NCBI RefSeq assembly: GCF_017353255.1
Contig: NZ_JAFMYU010000006.1
Span: 186,001-250,000 of the forward strand
DNA length: 64,000 bases
Origin: Fibrella aquatilis
GTDB lineage: Bacteria > Bacteroidota > Bacteroidia > Cytophagales > Spirosomataceae
Reading direction: 5' to 3'
Positions 44,915 through 54,563 of the stretch are shown in pieces (the stretch's first letter is position 1; the number at the start of each line of letters is the position of its first letter). Under the pieces are notes generated by a model. It searched no databases. It worked only from the letters and a program-made list of their open reading frames with translations, and was not told the origin of the DNA. Made by a program: the position numbers and the translations under genes.

Positions 44915-46153
44915 ATGGAGCGTTTTACCGGATTACTGGGCATTGCCCTCATTTTAGGCATTGCCTTTGCTATGTCGAACAATCGCCGAGCCATCAACTA
45001 CCGCACCGTGGGTGTGGGGCTGGCCCTGCAATTCGGCCTGGCCGTGTTTGTGTTGAAAACAGACATCGGGCAGCGCGTTTTCAATTACCTCGGTTTTCTG
45101 GTCAACAAAACGCTGGTCAACGCCGACCGCGGGGCCGAATTTGTGTTTGGGCCACTCGTGAAAACTGGGCTGATGTCGCGGGCATTTGGCAACGGCAACG
45201 ACTTTGTCTTTTTCTTCAAGGTTATTCCTACTATCATTTTCGTGGCGGTGCTGGTCAATATCTTTTACTACCTCGGCATCATGCAGCGCATTGTAGCGCT
45301 CATGGCGCGGGTAATGAAGTGGCTCATGGGCGTGAGCGGTGCCGAAGCACTCTCTAACGTGGCCAGTACGTTTGTGGGTCAGGTAGAGGCGCAGATCATG
45401 ATCAAGCCTTACCTCCCCACCATGACCAACTCCGAACTACTGGCTTCTATGGCGGGTAGTTTTGCCTGCATTGCGGGCGGTGTATTGGCGGTATACATCT
45501 CGCTGGGCGTACCGGCCCCCTACCTGCTGGCCGCTAGTATCATGGCTGCACCGGGAGCGCTGGTGATCTCGAAAATTGTTTTTCCCGAAACAGAAGTATC
45601 TACCACCCAAGGCGTTGTGAAATTAGAGATCAAAAAATCACACGCCAACCTGGTCGACGCCATTGCCAGCGGAGCCTCTGAAGGCCTGAAGGTAGGCCTG
45701 AATGTGATTGCCATGCTCATTGGCTTCATCGCCCTTATTGCCCTGATCGACATGCTATTGGGCAAAGCAGGCAGTGTAGCCGGATTTCCGCAACTGAGCC
45801 TCAATTTTCTGCTCGGTAAGCTATTTTCGGTATTCGCGTTTGCCATGGGTGTACCGGGCAAAGATGTGGAAGCCGCCGGTGCCTTGATGGGTACCAAAAT
45901 GGTGGTCAACGAATTTGTAGCCTACATCGAACTGGTCAAAATTAAACCTACCCTCGACCCTAAAACCATTGCCATCACCAGCTTTGCGCTTTGCGGATTT
46001 GCTAACTTCTCGTCCATTGCCATTCAGATCGGCGGCATCGGCGAACTAGCCCCCGGACGGCGCACCGACCTGGCCAAGCTCGGTTTCAAGGCCCTCATCT
46101 GCGGCACCCTGGCCAGCTACATGTCGGCCACGCTGGCGGGACTATTACTGTAA
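44915..46153 (+). CDS. Concentrative nucleoside transporter (CNT/NupC family)
   Basis: 412 residues from ATG 44915; earlier in-frame codons to 44840 lack the helix pattern. The CNT family regions are clear: an N-terminal domain (GVGLALQFGLAVFVLKTDIG), the gate domain, the core (ALSNVASTFVGQVEAQIMIK, MAGSFACIAGGVLAVYISLG) and the C-terminal NEFVAYIEL and CGFANFSSIAIQIGGIGELA. It imports nucleosides with Na+ or H+. Same strand as the D-Ala-D-Ala ligase-like gene 101 bp on. Confidence 0.95.
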   Translation: MERFTGLLGIALILGIAFAMSNNRRAINYRTVGVGLALQFGLAVFVLKTDIGQRVFNYLGFLVNKTLVNADRGAEFVFGPLVKTGLMSRAFGNGNDFVFFFKVIPTIIFVAVLVNIFYYLGIMQRIVALMARVMKWLMGVSGAEALSNVASTFVGQVEAQIMIKPYLPTMTNSELLASMAGSFACIAGGVLAVYISLGVPAPYLLAASIMAAPGALVISKIVFPETEVSTTQGVVKLEIKKSHANLVDAIASGASEGLKVGLNVIAMLIGFIALIALIDMLLGKAGSVAGFPQLSLNFLLGKLFSVFAFAMGVPGKDVEAAGALMGTKMVVNEFVAYIELVKIKPTLDPKTIAITSFALCGFANFSSIAIQIGGIGELAPGRRTDLAKLGFKALICGTLASYMSATLAGLLL

Positions 46154-46161
46154 TTCAATGT

Positions 46162-46236
46162 TCAAGGTCTAACGTCTAAAGTTGCTTCGCACGTTAACGT
46201 AACTAGGCGTGGCAACTTTGGACCTTAGATAGTAGA
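46162..46236. repeat. Decayed inverted repeat (element l)
   Basis: TCAAGGTCTAACGTCTAAAG at 46162-46181 pairs imperfectly with the segment around 46211-46235 (CAACTTTGGACCTTAGAT). Same vocabulary as elements h and n (AAGGTCTAA, TTGCTTCGC). Lies between the transporter stop and the ligase start. Confidence 0.6.
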
Positions 46237-46253
46237 CTTTCTAACTCTCTTTC

Positions 46254-47912
46254 ATGCGTATCGGACTATTCTTTGGTGGACCATCGCGGGAGCGCGACGT
46301 ATCATTTGCGGGGGGGCGCACGGCCCTGGCTAACCTCAATAAAGCCCTTTTCGAGCCGGTGCTGGTGTTTGTCAGCGGCTGGGGGCGGTTCTATATCGTG
46401 CAGCCCGATTTCTTGCAACACGCCGGTATCCGCGATTCGCTGCCTAAGCTCGACGGGTTTTCGGTCTATGATGAATCGCTGGAAGACGGCGACGAGGCCA
46501 TCCCCGGCGAACGCATTGAGCCTGAGTGGTTTGAAGAGTATTTCGATATGGCGTTTCTAGCCATGCACGGCCCCGACTGCGAAGACGGCGCTATTCAGGG
46601 GCTGCTGGAATGGCACAAAATGCCCTACACCGGGCCGGGTATTCTGGGGTCGGGGTTGGGGATCAACAAGATCCTGCAAAACCACCTCATCGCTCTCGTA
46701 AACGGACAGGAGAAAAAGACCGCTACCATCAGCCGCGACGCCTGGCAAGGGGCCGATCAGGCGGCGTTTTTTGCTTCACTGGTGAGCCATCTGGGCTTAC
46801 CCATCGTGATTAAGGCGCCACACCAGGGGTCATCTATTGGGGTGGCCATTGTGCGCGAGAATGACTTTGCCCTCTTCCAGCGGTCGGTGAATCAGTGTTT
46901 TTTCACCACCCAGATTGGCCTGTCCGACTGGGAGAAACTGGATGAGCAAGCCAAGCGTGACTATGCGCAGCGCACCGCCACGCTCAGCGCCACCATTGGC
47001 TACCCGCTCGTGATCGAGAACACGGGTGAATACGTCACCGGACCCGCCGAGCTAATCAGCACCCTGGATGGCTTTGCCGACGATGCCAAAACGACCACGC
47101 TCACGCTGGCCTCCATCAACGCGGAAGACGAACTGCTCTTTGAAGAATTCATCAGCGGACAGGAGTTTTCGTGCGGCGTGATACAGGACGACGATGGTTT
47201 GGCTGTGGCCCTACCCCCTACCGAAATCTTCAACGCCGAGGCGTTTGATTACGAAACCAAATACCTTACCAGTGTAGCTAAGAAGCGGATTCCAGTAGGC
47301 ACCACCCTGGAAAATAACCGCGCTATTCAACTGGCCGTGGAGCAGGTATTTACGAAGCTGGGTATTAATGTCTACTCTCGCATCGACGGATTTCTGACGC
47401 ACGAAGGGCAGGCGGGGGAGCCTCAGCGGGTACTGCTCCACGACCCGAATACCATTCCTGGCATGTCGCCTACTTCGTTGATTTTCAAGCAGATGGTCGA
47501 GATTGGCATGAACCTGAGCGATTCGCTGACGTACCTCATCCGGCAATCGCTGCGCGAACGAATCCGCACGGGAAAAGACACGTTCCGGCTGAAACAGATG
47601 CTAGCCGACCTCGACGAACGCCTGGCCGCCCGCCTGACCACGCCCCTGCCCGAACAGCGTATCCATTTCGGCCCCACCGACGACGACTGGACCCGCGCCA
47701 AAGCCGAGTACAACGCCGCCGCCGCCCAGGGCGACACCCTACCACAGTTGGTGTATCTTAAATCGAAAATGGAGACGCACGAGGTGCCGGTGCATTTTCT
47801 GTTCAAAGACACCCTAGCCGAACTAGAAGAGGCTCTGGCTACCCCGCGCCACCCCCTCCTGCTGGAAACCACCCAACGCGCACGACACGTTACGCAGCGC
47901 TATGTAAAATGA
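46254..47912 (+). CDS. D-alanine-D-alanine ligase family ATP-grasp protein (long form)
   Basis: 552 residues, compared with about 300-370 for ordinary Ddl. The N-terminus MRIGLFFGGPSRERDVS and AFLAMHGPDCEDGAIQGLLE (family H-G pattern), YTGPGILGSGLGINK, the ATP-grasp LPIVIKAPHQGSSIGVAI and the C-terminal NVYSRIDGFL with PNTIPGMSPTSL follow Ddl order. An insert of ~60 residues and a ~130-residue C-terminal extension are extra. It could make D-Ala-D-Ala for peptidoglycan or ligate another amino acid or hydroxy acid pair. Confidence 0.85.
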   Translation: MRIGLFFGGPSRERDVSFAGGRTALANLNKALFEPVLVFVSGWGRFYIVQPDFLQHAGIRDSLPKLDGFSVYDESLEDGDEAIPGERIEPEWFEEYFDMAFLAMHGPDCEDGAIQGLLEWHKMPYTGPGILGSGLGINKILQNHLIALVNGQEKKTATISRDAWQGADQAAFFASLVSHLGLPIVIKAPHQGSSIGVAIVRENDFALFQRSVNQCFFTTQIGLSDWEKLDEQAKRDYAQRTATLSATIGYPLVIENTGEYVTGPAELISTLDGFADDAKTTTLTLASINAEDELLFEEFISGQEFSCGVIQDDDGLAVALPPTEIFNAEAFDYETKYLTSVAKKRIPVGTTLENNRAIQLAVEQVFTKLGINVYSRIDGFLTHEGQAGEPQRVLLHDPNTIPGMSPTSLIFKQMVEIGMNLSDSLTYLIRQSLRERIRTGKDTFRLKQMLADLDERLAARLTTPLPEQRIHFGPTDDDWTRAKAEYNAAAAQGDTLPQLVYLKSKMETHEVPVHFLFKDTLAELEEALATPRHPLLLETTQRARHVTQRYVK

Positions 47913-48025
47913 AGCGCTCTTAGCTGCCTTAGGAGAAATTGGCCGAGGGCTTGACCGCTGCCGTGAAATTTGTTGGAGAGATGCTGGTCTTATGCTAATT
48001 TTCTTTTCAACAAACCATTTTTTGA

Positions 48026-48496
48026 ATGGAAGCGCTCGTTAAAAAGCTTAATTACGTCAGCCAGCCCACTGTAGTCCTGTTGAACGTACCGGCAGAGCTA
48101 GGCGTATTATCCGAAACGTTTTCCCGTCAATCAACTGTTTATCAGCAAGTTGAGCATGCAGACAGGGCCGATTTTTTACTAGCCTTTGTGCAGCAACTAG
48201 GCGCCGTGAAGCAAGTGGCCGATTGGGTAGCTGCGCATACGGTAGGCGACGTTACGATATGGCTGGCGTATCCTAAGCAGACGTCGAAAACATACCGCTG
48301 TGATTTCAACCGCGACACGGGTTGGGCGGCGCTGGGTGCCATTGGGTTTGAGCCAGTGCGGCAGGTAGCTGTCAATGACGACTGGTCAGCACTGCGGTTT
48401 CGGCGGGTAGCCTATATCAAAACGATGTCCAGAAGCCACGAAGGAGCTATTTCGGCAGAAGGCAAACTCAAAACAAGCCCCACATCAGTCAGCTAA
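48026..48496 (+). CDS. DUF3052-like small protein, unknown
   Basis: 156 residues. Core WLAYPKQTSKTYRCDFNRDT, GWAALGAIGFEPVRQVAVND and DWSALRFRRVAYIKTM is strongly patterned and common in Bacteroidota. The N-terminal half (YVSQPTVVLLNVPAEL, ADFLLAFVQQL) fits the DUF3052 description. Soluble cytosolic protein with no known biochemistry. A 113-bp AT-rich gap precedes it. Confidence 0.8.
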   Translation: MEALVKKLNYVSQPTVVLLNVPAELGVLSETFSRQSTVYQQVEHADRADFLLAFVQQLGAVKQVADWVAAHTVGDVTIWLAYPKQTSKTYRCDFNRDTGWAALGAIGFEPVRQVAVNDDWSALRFRRVAYIKTMSRSHEGAISAEGKLKTSPTSVS

Positions 48497-48537
48497 AAAG
48501 TAGTACAGATCATTCCTGCTGAATGCCCTGCCAGCAG

Positions 48538-49326
48538 CTACTTTCCAGCAGTTGTCCCTGGCCTGTTCGTAAACTCCATAACACGAAACACTTCCTGCCG
48601 AACTATGTCGAAGGTTTGTCGGGATTGAGTATGCGCTTTCGCTGATTCACCTGTGAAAACCAGTTGGTTAGCTATTGCTGCTGGATTGGTGCCGATCTGA
48701 GCCACCAGCAAACTATACCCTTTTTCACTGCCGTTGGGCAGGATAAGTTTTGAGAACGCCCAGCCACTTAGGGAGCCATCTTTTAACCTGTTGGTTGCCC
48801 CAGCTTTCATAGCATCCATTATATCGAGCCAGGGAGCTTTCGGGTCATAAGGTTTCATGTAATTGAACACCACCACAGGTGCTTTCTCCGGTGTGAAATC
48901 AGGGCTGAACGCGTAAGCACCAGCGGTTTCCCATACTTCCATTTTCACCACGGGGGCCGTAGCGCGATCTCTGGCGTTAAGACTAGCCATGCGCGTTTGC
49001 ACACTGTCGCCGTAGAGTTTGGCCATGGCCGCTGGTGAGCCGCCTTTGATATTCATGCTGGGCGACACGATGACGGTAACATAGTCATACTCAGCCGGGT
49101 TAGGATTGGAGGTCATCTGTTTGGCCATCATATACCAGCCAATCATGTTGCCCTCATCCACCGCCGCCTGATTCACCGCCCGCCATTCACGCTCCACGGG
49201 CAGGGCATCCTGCACCGTCAGACCCGGCGACAGCTTATGGTAGATGAGATAGGTATATGTTCTGTTTTGGGCGAGAAGACCCAGCGAGATCAGGCAAAGT
49301 GACAGTGTAAGGAAAAAACGGAGCAT
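48538..49326 (-). CDS. Exported protein, unknown
   Basis: 262 residues from ATG 49326 (MLRFFLTLSLCLISLGLLAQ is the signal peptide; the frame reaches 49374). Two related halves appear: YLIYHKLSPGLTVQDALPVE with YDYVTVIVSPSMNIKGG, then VVVFNYMKPYDPKAPWLDIM with GYSLLVAQIG. This suggests a duplicated ferredoxin-like/dimeric alpha-beta barrel fold of the ABM/DUF type, tentative. Periplasmic. Its upstream DNA carries a degenerate CGGTCCGCCGCTGCGG word from the repeat vocabulary. Confidence 0.65.
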   Translation of the reverse strand: MLRFFLTLSLCLISLGLLAQNRTYTYLIYHKLSPGLTVQDALPVEREWRAVNQAAVDEGNMIGWYMMAKQMTSNPNPAEYDYVTVIVSPSMNIKGGSPAAMAKLYGDSVQTRMASLNARDRATAPVVKMEVWETAGAYAFSPDFTPEKAPVVVFNYMKPYDPKAPWLDIMDAMKAGATNRLKDGSLSGWAFSKLILPNGSEKGYSLLVAQIGTNPAAIANQLVFTGESAKAHTQSRQTFDIVRQEVFRVMEFTNRPGTTAGK

Positions 49327-49561
49327 AAGGAAGGTGGGGGTAAGGGTTTGAAGCGGTCCGCCGCTGCGGTCCAATGTTCAAAGAATTGGGTAGGGCAGGG
49401 TTACTTGACTGTTGGGTTCCAATTCAGTAGTTGGCCGCAAAGGCCTAGCAATGGCCATCGTTATCAATCATCAACATCATTACCCACCGGATTGCGGGCA
49501 ACGTACCCAAGCCGTAACTTGCCCCCAAGATTTACACGCCAACTTTTCCGGCTCCTTTTCT

Positions 49562-51322
49562 ATGACAACGCAACAACTCGACGCCACGACCCAACAAAAC
49601 GTGGATACCTGGCTTTCTGGTCCATACGATGCCGATGCTAAAGCCACCGTTCAACACCTGCTCGACAGTGGCAACACCACCGAACTGACCGACTCGTTCT
49701 ACCGCAGCCTGGAGTTTGGCACGGGTGGCTTGCGCGGGGTTATTGGCGTGGGGTCGAACCGGATGAACCGCTACACCGTGGGGGCCGCCACGCAGGGCTT
49801 TGCCAACTACCTTAACAAGTCGTTTGCGGGGCAGGATATCAGCGTGGCCATTGCCCACGACAGTCGCCGGATGAGTCCCGAATTTGCTCGGATTGCCGCC
49901 GATATTTTTTCGGCCAACAACATCAAAGTCTACCTCTTCTCTGACCTCCGCCCCACGCCCGAACTCTCCTTTGCCATTCGGCAACTGGGCTGTCAGGGTG
50001 GTGTAGTCGTAACAGCCTCACACAACCCGCCCGAATACAACGGCTACAAAGTGTACTGGAACGACGGCTCGCAGGTGGTGGCTCCGCACGACAAAAACAT
50101 CGTGGATGAAGTGAGTGCCATTTCGAGCGTCAGCGACATTAAGTTCGACGGCGTGGAATCGAAGATCAAATTGATTGACGAGGAAATCGACGCGCCGTAT
50201 ATCGAGCGGGTGAAATCGAACGCGGTAAACCCCGCCGCCATTGCCCGGCAGGCCAATCTGAACATCGTCTACACGCCTATTCACGGCACAGGCATCACGC
50301 TGGTGCCCCGCGCCCTGGAAGCGATTGGCTTCACCAACGTGAGCGTGGTGGAAGCACAGGCCAAACCCGATGGCAATTTTCCGACGGTGAAATCGCCGAA
50401 CCCGGAAGAGAAAGCAGCCATGCAAATGGCGCTAGATCAGGCCCAATACCAGGACGCCGACCTAATCATTGCCACCGACCCCGACGCCGACCGGGTGGGT
50501 GCGGGTGCCAGGAATCACCACGGCGAGTTTGAGTTGCTGAACGGCAACCAGATGGCCAGCCTCATCATTTTCTATCTGCTGCGGGCCTGGAAAGACGCGG
50601 GCAAACTCACCGGCAAGGAGTTCGTGGCCAAGACCATCGTCACCACCGACCTCATCGATAAGCTGTGCGAACAGTATGGCGTAACCTGCTATAACACGCT
50701 GACAGGCTTCAAATACATTGCTCAGGTGATCCGCGAACTGGAAGGCAAGGAGCAGTTCATCGGCGGCGGCGAAGAGAGCTATGGCTACCTGATCGGCGAT
50801 TTTGTGCGCGACAAAGATGCCATTGCGTCCTGCGCCATGATTGCCGAACTGACCGCCGATGCTAAAGATAAAGGCCTGAGCCTCTTCGACTTGCTGATGG
50901 AAATGTACCAGCAAACGGGCTTCTACTATGAGGCGCTGGTGTCGCTGACCAAGAAAGGCAAAGCCGGTGCTGAAGAAATTCAGCAGATGATGGCCACCTT
51001 CCGCGCCAACCCGCCTAAGACCATCGCCGGGTCAGATGTGGTGCGGGTTGATGATTATGACGCCCTGACTACGCTGGACATGGCATCGGGCAAAACGACA
51101 GCGATAGAGTCGGGCAAGCTCGGCATCGAGGCGTCGAACGTGCTGCAGATCTTCACCGCCGACGGCACGAAGGTATCCGCCCGCCCGTCCGGCACCGAAC
51201 CCAAGATCAAATTCTACGTCAGCGTTAACGAACCCCTCCCCAGCGCCGAAGCTTTCGACGACACCTACGCCGCCCTGAAAGCCAAAGTGCAGAAGGTGGT
51301 GGATGAGTTGGGGTTGAAGTAG
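49562..51322 (+). CDS. Phosphohexomutase (phosphoglucomutase/phosphomannomutase)
   Basis: 586 residues from ATG 49562; longer in-frame starts to 49412 cover non-conserved sequence. Alpha-D-phosphohexomutase domains in order: catalytic Ser loop TASHNPPEYNGYKVYW, metal loop ATDPDADRVG, sugar-binding GGGEESYGYL, and phosphate-binding RPSGTEPKIKFY. Interconverts hexose 1- and 6-phosphates for glycogen and cell-envelope sugars; PGM versus PMM specificity cannot be told. The stop is followed two bases later by a 52-bp perfect palindrome. Confidence 0.95.
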   Translation: MTTQQLDATTQQNVDTWLSGPYDADAKATVQHLLDSGNTTELTDSFYRSLEFGTGGLRGVIGVGSNRMNRYTVGAATQGFANYLNKSFAGQDISVAIAHDSRRMSPEFARIAADIFSANNIKVYLFSDLRPTPELSFAIRQLGCQGGVVVTASHNPPEYNGYKVYWNDGSQVVAPHDKNIVDEVSAISSVSDIKFDGVESKIKLIDEEIDAPYIERVKSNAVNPAAIARQANLNIVYTPIHGTGITLVPRALEAIGFTNVSVVEAQAKPDGNFPTVKSPNPEEKAAMQMALDQAQYQDADLIIATDPDADRVGAGARNHHGEFELLNGNQMASLIIFYLLRAWKDAGKLTGKEFVAKTIVTTDLIDKLCEQYGVTCYNTLTGFKYIAQVIRELEGKEQFIGGGEESYGYLIGDFVRDKDAIASCAMIAELTADAKDKGLSLFDLLMEMYQQTGFYYEALVSLTKKGKAGAEEIQQMMATFRANPPKTIAGSDVVRVDDYDALTTLDMASGKTTAIESGKLGIEASNVLQIFTADGTKVSARPSGTEPKIKFYVSVNEPLPSAEAFDDTYAALKAKVQKVVDELGLK

Positions 51323-51324
51323 GG

Positions 51325-51437
51325 GGCAGGGTTAATGTACAATGAATAATGTACAATGAACAATGGCTTCGCGCTCTAGCTGTCTGAGCGCGAAGCCATT
51401 GTTCATTGTACATTATTCATTGTACATTAACCCTGCC
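51325..51437. repeat. Very long perfect inverted repeat, 52-bp arms (element m)
   Basis: Arms 51325-51376 and 51386-51437 are exact reverse complements with a 9-nt loop. The outer arm contains GTACAATGAATAATGTACAA, a tandem of one word; the inner end is GCTTCGCGCTC, identical to the inner end of element n (54441-54563). It fills the space between convergent genes and shares its last base with the stop codon of the gene at 51437. Confidence 0.97.
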
Positions 51438-54391
51438 TACCGCATGGCCTGAGCATCACGAATCAGGAGGACGCTGCCCTTGAGCACCTGCACCGGACCG
51501 CCCCGCACCAGCCCCCCATACACCACCCGCGCCTCGTAGAAGTACACGCCCCCGGGCAGTACGCCCCCGCTGCTGCTCCGACCGTCCCAGCTTAGCACCG
51601 GCCCCGCCGACTCGTAGACCTTGGCCCCCCAGCGGTTGTAGACCACAAACCCCACCCGCTCCACAAAGCTGGGGCAGGCCAGGGCCACAAACACGTCGTT
51701 CTTGCCGTCGCCGTTGGGCGTGAAGGTGTTGGGCAGGGCGTAGTTGGGGCAGATGTCCTTGCAGACACTGTTGCTGGCCAGGCTCTCGATGCCCCGCAGG
51801 CTGACGGCCGTCACGTAGTAGCAGCCCGCCACGCTGGTCAGGTTCTGATGCAGGAAGGTGAGCGTAGGGGCAGCCACGGTGGCCACCAGCCGCAGGCTAT
51901 CGCCTTGGTAACGAGCGTAGTAGATGTTGTACTTGCTGATGCGGGCGTCGCAGGCCTTGCCCCCCGCGGTGGCGGGGTAGCTCCAGGTGAGCTTGTTGGC
52001 GAAACTGGTCTGGTTGCAGAAGGCGGTGGGGGCCAGGGCAGCGCAGTTCAACAGGTCGAGGGTGAGGGCGGGTAGGCAGGGGCGGGTGGTGTCGCCGGGG
52101 GCGGCACACTGAATGGGCGAGAAGTTGCGGATAGTACCCGTGCGGGCAAACTGCGAAACATCGATGTAACGTCCCACGGTCTGCACCCGGTAGCAGTAGC
52201 TGCTGTCGGCGGAGAGTGTACCGCTGGTGTTACCATCGCTGGCTACCAGGTCAGCCCCGGTATCGACGTAGTTGACCGTGCCCGGCGCTTGCACGTTTAC
52301 CACCGCAATCTGATTGAAAGGTCCGGCCTGCCCCCGCCGCGAGCGGAAAATGGCGTGAGGCTGCCCCTCATTGCTCCAGGGGGTGTTGGTCTGCCAGTTG
52401 AGCGTGATCTGGTTGACCCCACCTAACGCTGCCAGCCGCACGCTCGATGCCGGTTCGCTACCTTCCAGTAGGGTCAACTGCCCGTTGACGGTGGTGTAGA
52501 AATCCAGCCGGTAGCGGTAGTCTTTGCTGGACGTGGTCAACGGCTGTGTGGCGCTTCCTCTGTCGACAAAAACGGTGTCGACAACGCCCGGCCCTAACGT
52601 GGTATTGATGGCCGCTACGGGCGAAAACGACGTACCGTTGACACCTTCGGCCCGCAGCAGGCGATACTGGTAAGGCCCTCCCCCATCGCCCGCATTCAGG
52701 CCAAGTGGCCGCGTCCACCGCACGGTGATTACCCCTCTACGGGCACCCAGCGCCCCATCCGTGCTATCGACGGTGACCTGACTCAGCACGGGGGCGGTCT
52801 GGGGCAGGCTCACGCAGGCTTGTAGCGAGACCACGCTTTGCCCGCCCGTGGGCAGGGGATACTGCGCCACAATGCGATAGGAATAGCTCACCCCCCGCCG
52901 CAGGGTACTGCTGGCGTCGGTGTAGGTGGTGGTGCCAATAGCTACGGTGTCAACGAGGGTATAGCCCGGCAAGATGCCCGTCTGGCAGGGATTGGGTTCG
53001 GGGTTGTTGCAGCCCTCCTTACGGTAGATGAGCATCTTGGGCGTATCCTTCGACCCACTCTGAATGGGGGGCAGACAGGTGTAGGCCGACCAGTTGAGGC
53101 GGATGGCGCGGCTACCCCCGGTGGCTGGCGAAACGGCCTGGGCAGTCAGATTTTGCGGTTTTGGCCCAATCAGTTGAATCTGAAAACTTTGGTACGAACT
53201 CAGCGGCGTAGGCGGACGATTGTTGGGAATGTCCGTCGCTTTGATGTTGATCAAGTACGGTTCCTGCCGCAGTTGGCCGCAGTTGGTTTGCCAACGAAAC
53301 GTCGTAGTAGCCGGACTCGGTAGCCCCCGTGAGGCGTCGGGTGTGATGGTAGCAAAAGCCGGTGGCAGCAGCGGTGGTGAATAGGCAATACGATCGGCGG
53401 TGAGGTTAAATGGGCCACCGTAGCCTAGGATGACGATGCTGTTCCCGTCGGGATCGGTGGCACGGATGTTCTGGGTGATGAGCGTACCGGCTTCGGCGCA
53501 CACGTCGGCGATGGGATCGAGCAGCGGGCGGCGGTTGGGGCCGTCTACCACCACCACCTGCACGTCGCGGGTGATCTCGCCAATGAGTACGCCGTTGCGC
53601 CACTCTTCAATGATAAACGCATAGTTGTACTGACCGGCCTCGACGGGGGCATCCCAACAGACGTCGCCCGTTTTGGCATTCACCGTAAACGTAGCGCCAG
53701 AAACGCCATTCTCCGTTTTTCCGGGGGGTACCACTAGTTGGGGCAATTGGTAGCGCGTAACAGGAAACGACTGGCAGGCATTAGGGTCTTCGTTAAGTTC
53801 ACTATTCGATTGCTGCGGCGTGGCAATTCGGTAGGCCAAAGAATCGCCATCGGCATCATAGGCGGCGGGGTTGTGGCAGTATTTCTGGCCAATCCGCGCC
53901 GAGTCGACGGGCGGATTCAGCAGCACGGGCGTACTGTTCAAGCCCAGAATAGGAATAGCCGATATGGTAGTCGTAACGAAAAAATTAACCTTTTGCGAGT
54001 CGCCCCCATTAATATTTCGGGTCATATTATTCCGGTTGCGTATCAAGCCCGAAATGCTGTACGTACCAGGCCCCGAATAGGTATGAATCGTTCGGTATAT
54101 ATTGATCGTCGTAGCCGAATTTATTTTGCGAATAGGTTCTTGTCGGGGCACTTCCAACCGGCTTCCATCGCCGAAACAGAACAGCGCTGTCTTTGCCGCA
54201 TCGGCTGCCGGACCACCAGTCAGTATGTCATAGTAGGTCGTCAGCGTGATTTCATACGTCAGCGAGGTGTTCGAAATACGCCGGGTTGTAATCTCACCGG
54301 CCCGCACGTGACTGGCCTGCACGGCGGTTGGCACACATAAAATAGCCAGCAGCAACAGCCCTGCCCACCAGCCAGTACAGATCGATTTCAT
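51437..54391 (-). CDS. Large surface protein with type B T9SS (gliding-motility-type) sorting domain, copy A
   Basis: 984 residues; signal peptide about 1-26 (LCVPTAVQA|SHV). Ig/cadherin-like and FN3-like modules fill about 30-860: HVRAGEITTRRISNTSLTYE near the start, then repeated ITLNWQTNTPWSNEGQPHAI, KYNIYYARYQGDSLRLVATV and others. The last ~95 residues are the type B (CHU_C/gliding motility) sorting domain (ALPNTFTPNGDGKNDVFVAL, VVYNRWGAKVYES, GVYFYEARV). Secreted by T9SS to the surface, possibly as adhesin or gliding-surface component. Copy B follows at 54557. Confidence 0.92.
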   Translation of the reverse strand: MKSICTGWWAGLLLLAILCVPTAVQASHVRAGEITTRRISNTSLTYEITLTTYYDILTGGPAADAAKTALFCFGDGSRLEVPRQEPIRKINSATTINIYRTIHTYSGPGTYSISGLIRNRNNMTRNINGGDSQKVNFFVTTTISAIPILGLNSTPVLLNPPVDSARIGQKYCHNPAAYDADGDSLAYRIATPQQSNSELNEDPNACQSFPVTRYQLPQLVVPPGKTENGVSGATFTVNAKTGDVCWDAPVEAGQYNYAFIIEEWRNGVLIGEITRDVQVVVVDGPNRRPLLDPIADVCAEAGTLITQNIRATDPDGNSIVILGYGGPFNLTADRIAYSPPLLPPAFATITPDASRGLPSPATTTFRWQTNCGQLRQEPYLINIKATDIPNNRPPTPLSSYQSFQIQLIGPKPQNLTAQAVSPATGGSRAIRLNWSAYTCLPPIQSGSKDTPKMLIYRKEGCNNPEPNPCQTGILPGYTLVDTVAIGTTTYTDASSTLRRGVSYSYRIVAQYPLPTGGQSVVSLQACVSLPQTAPVLSQVTVDSTDGALGARRGVITVRWTRPLGLNAGDGGGPYQYRLLRAEGVNGTSFSPVAAINTTLGPGVVDTVFVDRGSATQPLTTSSKDYRYRLDFYTTVNGQLTLLEGSEPASSVRLAALGGVNQITLNWQTNTPWSNEGQPHAIFRSRRGQAGPFNQIAVVNVQAPGTVNYVDTGADLVASDGNTSGTLSADSSYCYRVQTVGRYIDVSQFARTGTIRNFSPIQCAAPGDTTRPCLPALTLDLLNCAALAPTAFCNQTSFANKLTWSYPATAGGKACDARISKYNIYYARYQGDSLRLVATVAAPTLTFLHQNLTSVAGCYYVTAVSLRGIESLASNSVCKDICPNYALPNTFTPNGDGKNDVFVALACPSFVERVGFVVYNRWGAKVYESAGPVLSWDGRSSSGGVLPGGVYFYEARVVYGGLVRGGPVQVLKGSVLLIRDAQAMR

Positions 54392-54440
54392 AGCGTTAAC
54401 GTAGTTTACTAATGAACGTTTTAACGCATGAAAGTTATAC

Positions 54441-54563
54441 GCGGTAGTAAGGTAGTTTAAGGTCTAAAGTCCAAGGTCCAAGGTTGCTTCGCGCTCAGCT
54501 TATACTAGAGCGCGAAGCAACCTTGGACCTTGGACTTTAGACCTTAAACTACCTTACTACCGC
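54441..54563. repeat. Very long perfect inverted repeat, 56-bp arms (element n)
   Basis: Arms 54441-54496 and 54508-54563 are exact reverse complements with an 11-nt loop. Includes AAGGTCTAAAGTCCA (shared with 28463-28478) and the inner GCTTCGCGCTC (shared with 51366-51376). The right arm encodes the last Arg and stop codon of the surface-protein gene ending at 54557. Upstream of copy A, downstream of copy B. Confidence 0.97.

Noticed and set aside
44722-45357. 211-codon open frame overlapping the nucleoside transporter
   Set aside because: Overlaps two well-supported genes in another frame and has no domain; a shadow.
49352-49383. Copy of the CGGTCCGCCGCTGCGG word followed by AATGTTCAAAG near the start of the gene at 49326
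   Set aside because: It has the vocabulary of the palindrome family but no opposing arm within 100 bp, so it is treated as a remnant rather than an element.
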